This document shows positions 7,786 to 14,557 of a DNA stretch of 64,000 nucleotides, piece by piece (position 1 is the first letter of the stretch; each line of letters opens with the position of its first letter). The translations under genes and the position numbers were made by a program. This DNA comes from Streptomyces formicae. GTDB lineage: Bacteria > Actinomycetota > Actinomycetes > Streptomycetales > Streptomycetaceae. The stretch covers positions 5,806,001 through 5,870,000 of the forward strand of contig NZ_CP022685.1 in NCBI RefSeq assembly GCF_002556545.1, in the 5' to 3' direction. The notes under the pieces were generated by a model. It ran no database searches and was not told the DNA's origin. It saw only the letters and a program-made list of their open reading frames with translations.

Positions 7786-8496
7786 ATGCGTACGTTCCGC
7801 AGCCGCACCACCGTCCTCGCCGCCACGGCCACCGCCGCCCTCGCCCTGACCCTGACCGCCTGCGGCGGCGGGGACGAGGGCTCCGACGCGAAGTCCGCGG
7901 GTTCGGCGTCCGGCGGCTCGGCGTCGTCCTCGTCGACCGGCACCGACAAGGGCACGTCGTCCGGCACCGGCACCGGCGCCAGCACGTCGAACGGCAGCGG
8001 CACCGGCACCGGCAAGGGCACGTCGGGCGACGACGGCGCCGCGAAGGCGTCCGCCGGTGACGCGGGCTCCAAGGCCGCGCCCCTGTGCACCACCAAGGAC
8101 GTCAACATCAGCGCCGCGAACCGGGGTGGCCCGCCCTACACCCACATCGTCCTGACGGCGAAGAACACCTCGGGCCACAGCTGCACGATGAACGGCTTCC
8201 CGCAGGTCCAGTTCCTGGAGAGCCACAAGGAGAACGTCCCCGCGGTCGCCAAGAGCAAGCCCGCGGCGCCCGTCGTCCTGTCCGCGGGCGCCCCCGCGTA
8301 CGCCCTGGTGAAGCTGTCGGACGGCGGCAAGGAGGAGGCCACCGAGCCCGTCACGGCCTTCTCCGTCATGCTCCAGGGCGGCAGCGGCCAGGCCGCCGTC
8401 AAGGCGCCGGGCGGCAGCGGCATCGCCGTTGACCCGGCGAAGTGGGCGACCGGCTACTGGACGCCCGAACTCCGCAACGGCGCGGACGACTTCTGA
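7786..8496 (+). CDS. DUF4232 domain lipoprotein
   Basis: 236 residues. The signal peptide ends in a lipobox (TLTAC, Cys26), so the protein is lipid-anchored outside the membrane. Residues 27-100 are a long Gly/Ser/Thr/Lys low-complexity linker with TGTDKGTSSGTGTG-type repeats. The C-terminal 135 residues are a DUF4232 domain: CTTKDVNISAANRGG, IVLTAKNTSGHSCTMNGFP and a beta-rich end. CACGGGGGA provides a ribosome site before the ATG. DUF4232 proteins are common and uncharacterised in Streptomyces. The linker probably spans the wall so that the domain is displayed beyond it. Confidence 0.85.
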   Translation: MRTFRSRTTVLAATATAALALTLTACGGGDEGSDAKSAGSASGGSASSSSTGTDKGTSSGTGTGASTSNGSGTGTGKGTSGDDGAAKASAGDAGSKAAPLCTTKDVNISAANRGGPPYTHIVLTAKNTSGHSCTMNGFPQVQFLESHKENVPAVAKSKPAAPVVLSAGAPAYALVKLSDGGKEEATEPVTAFSVMLQGGSGQAAVKAPGGSGIAVDPAKWATGYWTPELRNGADDF

Positions 8497-8532
8497 GCCG
8501 TCCTCCCCGCTGGCCGGAGCTACCCTCGCCGC

Positions 8533-8937
8533 ATGGCGATCACATACGAGTGGCGGGGTGACTTCGAGGACCCGGAGGTCAACCTGCTGCACGCCGAGGG
8601 GTTCGGGCATCCGGCGCTCGACATCGGGTGGCGGGAGCAGGTGCGGCGGCACAGCCTGGGGTGGGTCTGCGCGCGGGACGGAGCGGGCGCGGGGGAGCTT
8701 GCCGGGTTCGTCAACGTCGCCTGGGACGGCGGCGTGCACGCCTTCGTTCTCGACACCGTCGTGGCCGGGCGGCGCCGGGGGCAGGGCATCGGCGCCGCGC
8801 TCGTGGCCCGCGCCGCGGAAGGCGCGCGCGACGCCCGGTGCGAGTGGCTGCACGTCGACTTCGACGACGAACTGCGCGGCTTCTACTTCGACGCCTGCGG
8901 GTTCAGGTCGACGGCGGCGGGGCTCATCGCACTCTGA
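8533..8937 (+). CDS. GNAT family N-acetyltransferase
   Basis: 134 residues with the compact GNAT fold. FVLDTVVAGRRRGQGIGAALVARAAEGAR around residues 72-100 holds the (R/Q)-x-x-G-x-G/A acetyl-CoA pyrophosphate loop (RRGQGIGAA). It is followed by the CEWLHVDFDDELRGFYFDACGF strand and helix typical of motif B. The family transfers acetyl groups from acetyl-CoA to amines. The start is ATG 37 bp after the DUF4232 gene. No substrate is evident from the neighbours. Confidence 0.88.
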   Translation: MAITYEWRGDFEDPEVNLLHAEGFGHPALDIGWREQVRRHSLGWVCARDGAGAGELAGFVNVAWDGGVHAFVLDTVVAGRRRGQGIGAALVARAAEGARDARCEWLHVDFDDELRGFYFDACGFRSTAAGLIAL

Positions 8938-8953
8938 CGGCAGCAGCAGCGGC

Positions 8954-9766
8954 CTACGACGGCCGCGCGATCACATGGAACGCGTTGCCCAGCGGATCGG
9001 TGAGCCGCGCCATGCGGCCGTACGGCATGTCCGACGGGGCGTCGGCGTCGCCGCCCGCCGCCACCGCGCGGGCCACCACCGCGTCCGTGTCCGCCACTTC
9101 GAACGTCGTCTCCCAGCGCGACGAGGGCGCGTCCGGGGCGCCGAAGACGCCGCCGATCTCGTGGCCGTCCGGGCGTCGCAGGAACGTGAAGTCGAAGTCC
9201 GGGAGGTCCTCGTTGCCGTCCAGGGTGTAGGAGAAGAGCGTCGCGTAGAAGGTCCGCGCGCGCTCCGCGTGCGGTGTCGACAGGTCGTTGCGGACCAGCG
9301 CGCCCGGCTCGTTCACCAGCTCGCAGCCGAGCAGGTCCCGGCCCTGCCAGAGTCCGAACTCCGCGCCCACCGGGTCAAGGAGCACGGCGGCGCGGCCCAG
9401 CGGGCCGCGCTCGGCCGGGCCCCGGGTCACCGTCGCGCCCGCCGCCACGGCGCGGTCCGTCACCGCGTCGCAGTCGTCCGCGGCGAAGTACATCCGCCAG
9501 GCGCCGAGGCGGGGCGCGCCCTCGGGCACCGTCCGCAGCCCCGCGACCGGGCGGCCGCGCAGCAGGCAGGTGATCCCGCGGCCCGCGTCGGCGCGGAATC
9601 CCCCACGGAAATCCTCGCGGGAATCTTCGAGGGAATCCTCGCGGAACTCCCAGTCGAACACCGCTCCGTAGAACTCCGCCGCGCGCTCGGCCGCGGCTCC
9701 TTCGGTGACGTCGAGGTCGGTCCACGTGGGCGTGGACTCGGGCTGGTTTCCGGTGAGGAAGCTCAT
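8954..9766 (-). CDS. VOC family protein with two glyoxalase-like domains
   Basis: 270 residues arranged as two VOC (glyoxalase/bleomycin-resistance) halves. The first spans about 15-140 (TWTDLDVTEGAAAERAAEFYGAVFDWEF, AVLLDPVGAEFGLWQ) and the second about 150-265 (CELVNEPGALVRNDLSTPHAERARTFYATLFSYTL, ARLTDPLGNAFHVI). Between strands of the first half lies an unusual acidic/arginine insertion (EDSLEDSREDFRGGF) encoded by a short imperfect DNA repeat near 9600-9650. The ATG at 9766 is only 19 bp from a perfect 11-bp inverted repeat, so expression is probably repressor-controlled. Possible roles include metal-dependent lyase or binding-type resistance; unresolved. Confidence 0.82.
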   Translation of the reverse strand: MSFLTGNQPESTPTWTDLDVTEGAAAERAAEFYGAVFDWEFREDSLEDSREDFRGGFRADAGRGITCLLRGRPVAGLRTVPEGAPRLGAWRMYFAADDCDAVTDRAVAAGATVTRGPAERGPLGRAAVLLDPVGAEFGLWQGRDLLGCELVNEPGALVRNDLSTPHAERARTFYATLFSYTLDGNEDLPDFDFTFLRRPDGHEIGGVFGAPDAPSSRWETTFEVADTDAVVARAVAAGGDADAPSDMPYGRMARLTDPLGNAFHVIARPS

Positions 9767-9785
9767 GGATCCCACGGTAGGACTC

Positions 9786-9810
9786 CACTAGGACAGGAAC
9801 TGTCCTAGTG
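9786..9810. promoter_or_regulatory. Perfect 11-bp inverted repeat operator between VOC and membrane-protein genes
   Basis: CACTAGGACAG (9786-9796) and CTGTCCTAGTG (9800-9810) are exact inverted arms around GAA. The site is 20 bp upstream of the VOC start codon and 75 bp upstream of the divergent membrane-protein gene. It looks like a binding site for a dimeric winged-helix repressor. No regulator gene lies beside it, so it would act in trans. Confidence 0.75.
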
Positions 9811-9884
9811 GGGGATCGTCTCCCCCGCGCGGCGGACCCGTCCCCTCCCGTACGACGACGTGGCGGCCGCCCCACCGCGCCAGC

Positions 9885-10412
9885 ATGAGAACCATGTTGA
9901 AGATCGACGCACTGCCCACCGTGCCCCGCTGGGCCGCACTCGCCGCCCACGCCGTGCCACTGATCACGCTGCCCTCCGCGCTCTGGCGGGTGGCCCTGGT
10001 CGCCGGCCTGCCCGTCACCGCCGAGCCGCAGAGCGGCACCGGCGAAGCCGCGTACATCCTCATGCTCAGCGTGGTCTCGGAAGGGCTCGCGCTCCTCACG
10101 CTCGGACTGGTGCGCGGCTGGGGCGAGACCGTACCGTCGTGGCTGCCCGGCATCGGAGGGCGGCCGGTGCGGCCGCTCGCGGCCGTCGTGCCCGCGCTCC
10201 TCGGGGCGTTCGCCCTGTTCGCGCTGCTCGGCTGGGCCTTCTACGCACCGATCGCGGGGCTCGGAGACGGCTCCGTCACGGACAGCTCGGCACAGACGGC
10301 CCTGCTCCTGGTGTGCTATGCGCCGCTGGTGGCCTGGCCGCCCCTGCTCACGGCGGTGACGGTGGCCTACTACAGGCGCCGAACGGCATCCGCATCCTTC
10401 GTAGCGGCATAA
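9885..10412 (+). CDS. Small integral membrane protein
   Basis: 175 residues with about four hydrophobic segments: near residues 15-45 (AALAAHAVPLITLPSALWRVALVAGLP), 55-80 (AAYILMLSVVSEGLALLTLGLV), 100-125 (AAVVPALLGAFALFALLGWAFYAPI) and 140-165 (TALLLVCYAPLVAWPPLLTAVTVAYY). It ends in a basic YYRRR tail. No catalytic motif is seen. ATG at 9885 is followed by a second ATG at 9894, and either could start it. The divergent palindrome at 9786-9810 may control it. The function is unknown. Confidence 0.7.
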   Translation: MRTMLKIDALPTVPRWAALAAHAVPLITLPSALWRVALVAGLPVTAEPQSGTGEAAYILMLSVVSEGLALLTLGLVRGWGETVPSWLPGIGGRPVRPLAAVVPALLGAFALFALLGWAFYAPIAGLGDGSVTDSSAQTALLLVCYAPLVAWPPLLTAVTVAYYRRRTASASFVAA

Positions 10413-10531
10413 AAGTTTACCCATCGCGACCGACGCCCATGCGCCACGCGGCCACGAATTCTTCCCCTATCGGGCTGAACTTTTGTTGATCGTGGGTCAG
10501 TTGGCCCCCGCGTCGGCCTACCCTTCACAGG

Positions 10532-11779
10532 GTGAACCAATTGATGTCCCGCGAGTCCGAAGCCGAGCCGGGATCCGAGTCCGCTCCCGCGGAAGCACTG
10601 CCCGGCGCGCTGCCCGAAGCGCTGCGCGCCGAACTCGTCGCCTTCCGCCGCGACTTGCACATGCACCCCGAGCTCGGCAACCAGGAGTTCCGTACCACCG
10701 CGGCCCTCAAGGCCCGCCTAGAGGAGGCGGGGCTCAAGCCCCGTGTGCTCGCCATTGGTACGGGGCTGACCTGCGACATCGGCGACTGGGACGGCGTGAG
10801 GCCCATGCTCGCGCTGCGCGCCGACATCGACGCGCTGCCCATCCCCGACACCAAGACGGGCGTCCCGTACCGCTCGACCGTGCCCGACCGCGCCCACGCC
10901 TGCGGACACGACGTGCACACCACGGTCGTGCTCGGCGCGGGGCTCGTCCTCGCCGACCTCGCCGCGCGCGGCCAACTGCCCCACCCCGTCCGGCTGATCT
11001 TCCAGCCCGCCGAGGAGGTCCTGCCGGGCGGCGCGCCCGACGCCATCGAGTCGGGTGTCCTCGACGGCGTCGGCCGGATCGTCGGAGTGCACTGCGACCC
11101 CCGCGTCGACGCGGGCCGCATCGGCCTGCGGCACGGGCCCATCACCTCCGCCTGCGACCGCCTCGAAGTCGCGCTGGACGGCCCCGGCGGGCACACCGCG
11201 CGCCCGCACCTCACCACCGACCTCGTGACCGCCGCCGCCAAGGTCGTCACCGAGGTCCCCGCCCTGGTCGCCCGGCGCATCGACGCCCGCTCCGGTCTCT
11301 CGGTGACCTGGGGCCGCATCGAGTCCGGGCACGCCTGCAACGTGATCCCGCAGCACGCCGAGCTCTCCGGGACGGTGCGCTGCCTGGACCTCAAGGCCTG
11401 GCGGCAGGCGCCCGACCTGGTGCACGGCGCCATCCAGGAGGTCGCCGAGCTCTACCGGGCCAAGCCCGAGATCAACTACATCCGGGGCGTGCCGCCCGTG
11501 GTCAACGACCCGTCGGTCACCGACCTGCTGCGCGAGGCCATGACCGAGCGGCGCGGCCCGCTCGCCGTCGAGGACACCGAACAGAGCCTCGGCGGCGAGG
11601 ACTTCTCCTGGTACCTGGAGCACGTGCCGGGCGCCATGGCCCGGCTCGGCGTGCGCAAGCCGGGGGAGCGCACCGTCCGCGACCTCCACCAGGGCGACTT
11701 CGACGCCGACGAGTCGGCCATCACGGCCGGCGTGGAACTCTTCACCGCGGCGGCGCTGTTGGACGCGGGCCGGGAGTGA
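10532..11779 (+). CDS. M20-family amidohydrolase / metallopeptidase
   Basis: 415 residues of the M20D amidohydrolase type (hippurate hydrolase, N-acyl-amino-acid amidase). Metal-site motifs are readable in order: LHMHPELGNQEF near residue 45, ALRADIDALPI near 95, ACGHDVHTTVVLGAGLVL near 125 and FQPAEEVLPGG near 160. A dimerisation or lid segment (GPGGHTARPH) lies near 228 and GGEDFSWYL near 355. It would release amino acids or acyl groups from N-acyl substrates in the cytoplasm. GTG at 10532 is used; ATG at 10544 is an alternative. The nucleoside-binding lipoprotein operon follows, but no shared operator precedes this gene. Confidence 0.88.
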   Translation: MNQLMSRESEAEPGSESAPAEALPGALPEALRAELVAFRRDLHMHPELGNQEFRTTAALKARLEEAGLKPRVLAIGTGLTCDIGDWDGVRPMLALRADIDALPIPDTKTGVPYRSTVPDRAHACGHDVHTTVVLGAGLVLADLAARGQLPHPVRLIFQPAEEVLPGGAPDAIESGVLDGVGRIVGVHCDPRVDAGRIGLRHGPITSACDRLEVALDGPGGHTARPHLTTDLVTAAAKVVTEVPALVARRIDARSGLSVTWGRIESGHACNVIPQHAELSGTVRCLDLKAWRQAPDLVHGAIQEVAELYRAKPEINYIRGVPPVVNDPSVTDLLREAMTERRGPLAVEDTEQSLGGEDFSWYLEHVPGAMARLGVRKPGERTVRDLHQGDFDADESAITAGVELFTAAALLDAGRE

Positions 11780-11864
11780 CCCCCGGCGCGAGGAGGTGCA
11801 CGCGGAGGTAGGCGAAGAGGTACACGAATAGGTAACGGCCGTGCGAAACCCCGTTCCCTTTCTT

Positions 11865-11878
11865 TCTACGCGCGTTAC
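11865..11878. promoter_or_regulatory. Nucleoside-regulon palindrome upstream of the first BMP lipoprotein gene
   Basis: TCTACGCGCGTTAC matches the left ten bases of the palindrome TCTACGCGCGTAGA found at other nucleoside genes in this window. Its right edge forms a TACTGT -10-like hexamer (11876-11881), so a bound repressor would cover the promoter. The block that follows (GAAATCAGCGCC) is also repeated before the second lipoprotein gene. Confidence 0.7.
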
Positions 11879-11935
11879 TGTGCGCCGAAATCAGCGCCGT
11901 CAACGGTGCGTTGGGGAACGTAAGGAGTACGTCCT

Positions 11936-13018
11936 ATGCGTCGTGTATCGAAACTTTCCCAAGTGGCCGTGGCGGTGGCGAGCCTCGCCCTCGCGGCCTC
12001 CGCGTGCGGCAAGACCAGCGACGAGGCGTCGAAGGACGACGGCAAGGACAAGGGGTCCGCCGGTTCGTCGGAGTACAAGGGCAAGGGCATCGGCCTCGCC
12101 TACGACATCGGCGGCAAGGGCGACCAGTCCTTCAACGACGCCGCCTACGCGGGCTACTCGAAGGCCCGCGAGGAGTTCAAGATCGGCGGCGTGGACATGG
12201 AGCCGGGCGACGGCGAGTCCAGCGCCGACAAGGTCCAGCGCCTCGAACAGCTCGCCAGGCAGGGCTACGACCCGGTCGTCGGCGTCGGCTTCGTCTACGC
12301 GCCCGCCGTGCAGGCCGCCGCGAAGAAGTACCCCGACACCACCTTCGGGATCATCGACGACAACACCGTGAAGGCGGACAACGTCGTCGACCTGGTCTTC
12401 CACGAGGAGCAGGGCTCCTATCTCGCGGGGGTCGCCGCGGCCAAGGTCTCCAAGGCCAAGCACGTCGGCTTCGTGGGCGGCGTGGACATCCCGCTCATCC
12501 ACAAGTTCGAGGCGGGCTTCGTCCAGGGCGTGAAGTCCGTGGACCCGAAGATCGAGATCGAGAAGCGCTATCTGACCGAGAAGCCCGAGGAGGGCGGCTT
12601 CTCCAGCCCCGACAAGGGGCAGAACGCCGCCAGCGGTCAGATCGAGGCCGGAGCGGACGTGATCTACCACGCCGCCGGGCTCTCCGGGCAGGGCGTCATC
12701 CAGGAGGTCGGCTCGCAGAAGAAGTGGGCGATCGGCGTCGACTCCGACCAGTACAAGCAGAAGGCCCTCGCCAAGTACAAGGACCACATCCTCGGCTCGG
12801 CCTTCAAGGACGTCGGCGGTGCGGTCTACGACCTGACGAAGTCGGTCGTCCAGGGCAAGCCGATGAAGGGCGAGCAGCGCTACGACCTCAAGTCGGGCCG
12901 CGTCGGGTTCTCCGACTCCAATCCGAAGTACACGGCGATGAAGGACGTCGTCGCCGCCGTGGAGAAGGCCAAGAAGGACATCATCAGCGGCAAGGTCAAG
13001 GTCAAGATCGCGCCATAG
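11936..13018 (+). CDS. BMP family nucleoside-binding lipoprotein (first copy)
   Basis: 360 residues. The signal peptide carries a lipobox (AASAC, Cys24), so this is a lipid-anchored substrate-binding protein of the Bmp/PnrA family that captures purine and pyrimidine nucleosides for an ABC importer. Motifs: GLAYDIGGKGDQSFNDAAYAG near residue 52, VVGVGFVYAPAV near 120, FVGGVDIPLIHKFEAGFVQG near 180, VIYHAAGLSGQGVI near 242 and WAIGVDSDQYKQ near 263. AAGGAG precedes the ATG. It is followed by a strong terminator and a close paralog, and by the transporter genes. Confidence 0.93.
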   Translation: MRRVSKLSQVAVAVASLALAASACGKTSDEASKDDGKDKGSAGSSEYKGKGIGLAYDIGGKGDQSFNDAAYAGYSKAREEFKIGGVDMEPGDGESSADKVQRLEQLARQGYDPVVGVGFVYAPAVQAAAKKYPDTTFGIIDDNTVKADNVVDLVFHEEQGSYLAGVAAAKVSKAKHVGFVGGVDIPLIHKFEAGFVQGVKSVDPKIEIEKRYLTEKPEEGGFSSPDKGQNAASGQIEAGADVIYHAAGLSGQGVIQEVGSQKKWAIGVDSDQYKQKALAKYKDHILGSAFKDVGGAVYDLTKSVVQGKPMKGEQRYDLKSGRVGFSDSNPKYTAMKDVVAAVEKAKKDIISGKVKVKIAP

Positions 13019-13063
13019 CTCCGCGGCGCGGAGACGTTTTACGTAGTACGTACTGCGGCGCCT

Positions 13064-13088
13064 GGGCGCCCCCACGAAGGGGGCGCCC
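13064..13088 (+). terminator. Terminator between the two BMP lipoprotein genes
   Basis: GGGCGCCCCC and GGGGGCGCCC form a perfect 10-bp stem around an ACGAA loop, 45 bp after the first lipoprotein stop. No U-tract follows, as is usual in Streptomyces. It separates the first copy from the second, which has its own promoter and operator. Confidence 0.8.
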
Positions 13089-13163
13089 ACTCGGCGTTCG
13101 GGCGCCGGACATCTGGTGGCCACAGCTCGATAACGGACCGGACAGAAGGGTTCTTATGTCAGG

Positions 13164-13177
13164 TCTACGCGCGTTAC
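13164..13177. promoter_or_regulatory. Nucleoside-regulon palindrome upstream of the second BMP lipoprotein gene
   Basis: TCTACGCGCGTTAC is identical over 14 bases to the site before the first lipoprotein gene. It runs into a TACGCT -10-like hexamer at 13175-13180. A GCGAAATCAGCGCC block follows, as at the first copy, so the promoter region was duplicated together with the gene. Confidence 0.72.
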
Positions 13178-13250
13178 GCTGCGGCGAAATCAGCGCCAGG
13201 TGAGGCGCTCGTACGTGCTTGTGCTTGCTTGTACTAAGGAGTTCGTCTCT

Positions 13251-14303
13251 ATGCGCCGGGTGTCTCGAATAGCTGTCGCGGGCGCCGCGACCGCCGCCCT
13301 CGCCGTCTCCGTCTCTGCCTGCGGTGGCACGTCAAGCGACGCCGCCGCCAGCAAGGACGACAAGAACAAGGGCGTCGCCATCGCCTACGACGTCGGCGGC
13401 GCCGGCGACCAGTCGTTCAACGACGCCGCGACCGAGGGCATGAAGAAGGCCGCCGCCGAGTTCAAGACCGGCGAGAAGGCCGTCGAGCCGGTCGACGGCG
13501 AGTCGGACGCCGACAAGGCGCAGCGCCTGACGCAGCTCGCGAAGCAGGGCTACAACCCGGTCATCGGCGTCGGCTACGCCTACGCCCCGGCGATCAAGGA
13601 AGTCTCCGCGAAGTTCCCGAAGGTCTCCTTCGGCATCGTCGACGACGAGACCGTCAAGGCCAAGAACGTCTCCGACCTGGTCTTCAGCGAGCAGGAGGCG
13701 TCCTACCTGGCAGGCGTCACCGCCGCCAAGGTCACCAAGTCCAAGACCGTCGGCTTCGTGGGCGGCGTGGACGTGCCGCTCATCCACAAGTTCGAGGCGG
13801 GCTTCGTCCAGGGCGTCAAGGACACCAACCCCAAGGTCAAGGTCGTCAAGCAGTACCTGACCGAGAAGGCCGAGGACGGCGGGTTCACCAGCCCCGACAA
13901 GGGCAAGACCGCCACCCAGGGCCACATCGAGAAGGGCGCCGACGTGGTCTACCACGCCGCGGGCCTCTCCGGTCAGGGCGTCATCGAGGCCGCCGCCGCC
14001 AAGAAGGTCTGGGCGATCGGCGTCGACTCCGACCAGTACAAGCAGGACGCGCTCGCCAAGTACAAGAAGTACATCCTGACCTCGGCGACCAAGGACGTCG
14101 CGGGCTCGGTCTACAACCTGGCGAAGGCCGTCGAGGACGGCAACGCCAAGGGCGGCGTCGTCCGCGCCGACCTCGCCTCCGGCGGTGTCGCGCTGACCGA
14201 CTCGAACCCCGAGTTCAAGAAGATGACGGATGTCCAGGCCGCGGTGAAGAAGGCCGAAGAGGGCATCAAGAGCGGCAAGATCAAGGTCAAGGCCAAGCCG
14301 TAG
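13251..14303 (+). CDS. BMP family nucleoside-binding lipoprotein (second copy)
   Basis: 350 residues, a close paralog of the gene at 11936. It shares the lipobox (VSAC), the AYDVGGAGDQSFNDAA motif, FVGGVDVPLIHKFEAGFVQG, VVYHAAGLSGQGVI and WAIGVDSDQYKQ. The ATG at 13251 has AAGGAG upstream. Differences cluster in the N-terminal linker and C-terminal lobe, so the two copies may differ in nucleoside preference or expression level. Both would serve the single ABC transporter encoded downstream. Duplication of gene plus promoter is inferred from the shared upstream block. Confidence 0.93.
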   Translation: MRRVSRIAVAGAATAALAVSVSACGGTSSDAAASKDDKNKGVAIAYDVGGAGDQSFNDAATEGMKKAAAEFKTGEKAVEPVDGESDADKAQRLTQLAKQGYNPVIGVGYAYAPAIKEVSAKFPKVSFGIVDDETVKAKNVSDLVFSEQEASYLAGVTAAKVTKSKTVGFVGGVDVPLIHKFEAGFVQGVKDTNPKVKVVKQYLTEKAEDGGFTSPDKGKTATQGHIEKGADVVYHAAGLSGQGVIEAAAAKKVWAIGVDSDQYKQDALAKYKKYILTSATKDVAGSVYNLAKAVEDGNAKGGVVRADLASGGVALTDSNPEFKKMTDVQAAVKKAEEGIKSGKIKVKAKP

Positions 14304-14304
14304 C

Positions 14305-14376
14305 GGCATACCGGCTGCCGTGACGAGTGGCCTGCCGGCTGCCGCGACACGTGGCATACCGGCTGCCGTGACAGCA
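14305..14376. repeat. Three tandem 24-bp repeats
   Basis: Units start at 14305, 14329 and 14353. Units 1 and 3 begin GGCATACCGGCTGCCGTGAC, and unit 2 differs at a few positions. The array begins right after the lipoprotein stop codon, in the 250-bp leader before the ABC ATPase gene. Each unit contains a CCGGCTGCCG-type self-complementary core, so the array could form structured RNA or act as a terminator. Confidence 0.8.
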
Positions 14377-14488
14377 GCGTGATTCTCGTGCGACGGGGTG
14401 TGGGGGACGATGGTTCACCCGCGCCCCGTTCGCGCGGAACACACCTCAACTTCCTTCCACACCAGGGAAGTTCCCTAGAAGCAGGGGC

Positions 14489-14502
14489 ACTGCGCGCGTA
14501 GG
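14489..14502. promoter_or_regulatory. Degenerate nucleoside-regulon palindrome upstream of the ABC transporter operon
   Basis: ACTGCGCGCGTAGG keeps the right half (CGCGCGTAG) of the shared palindrome, with three mismatches to TCTACGCGCGTAGA. It sits 55 bp upstream of the presumed ATPase start, after a small AGGGAAGTTCCCT palindrome at 14464-14476. Functionality is less certain than for the other six sites. Confidence 0.45.
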
Positions 14503-14557
14503 CGGCCCCTTTCCCTCAGGCCCTTCAAGGCCTTTCGGCCTCCGAGGAGAGTGCGCC

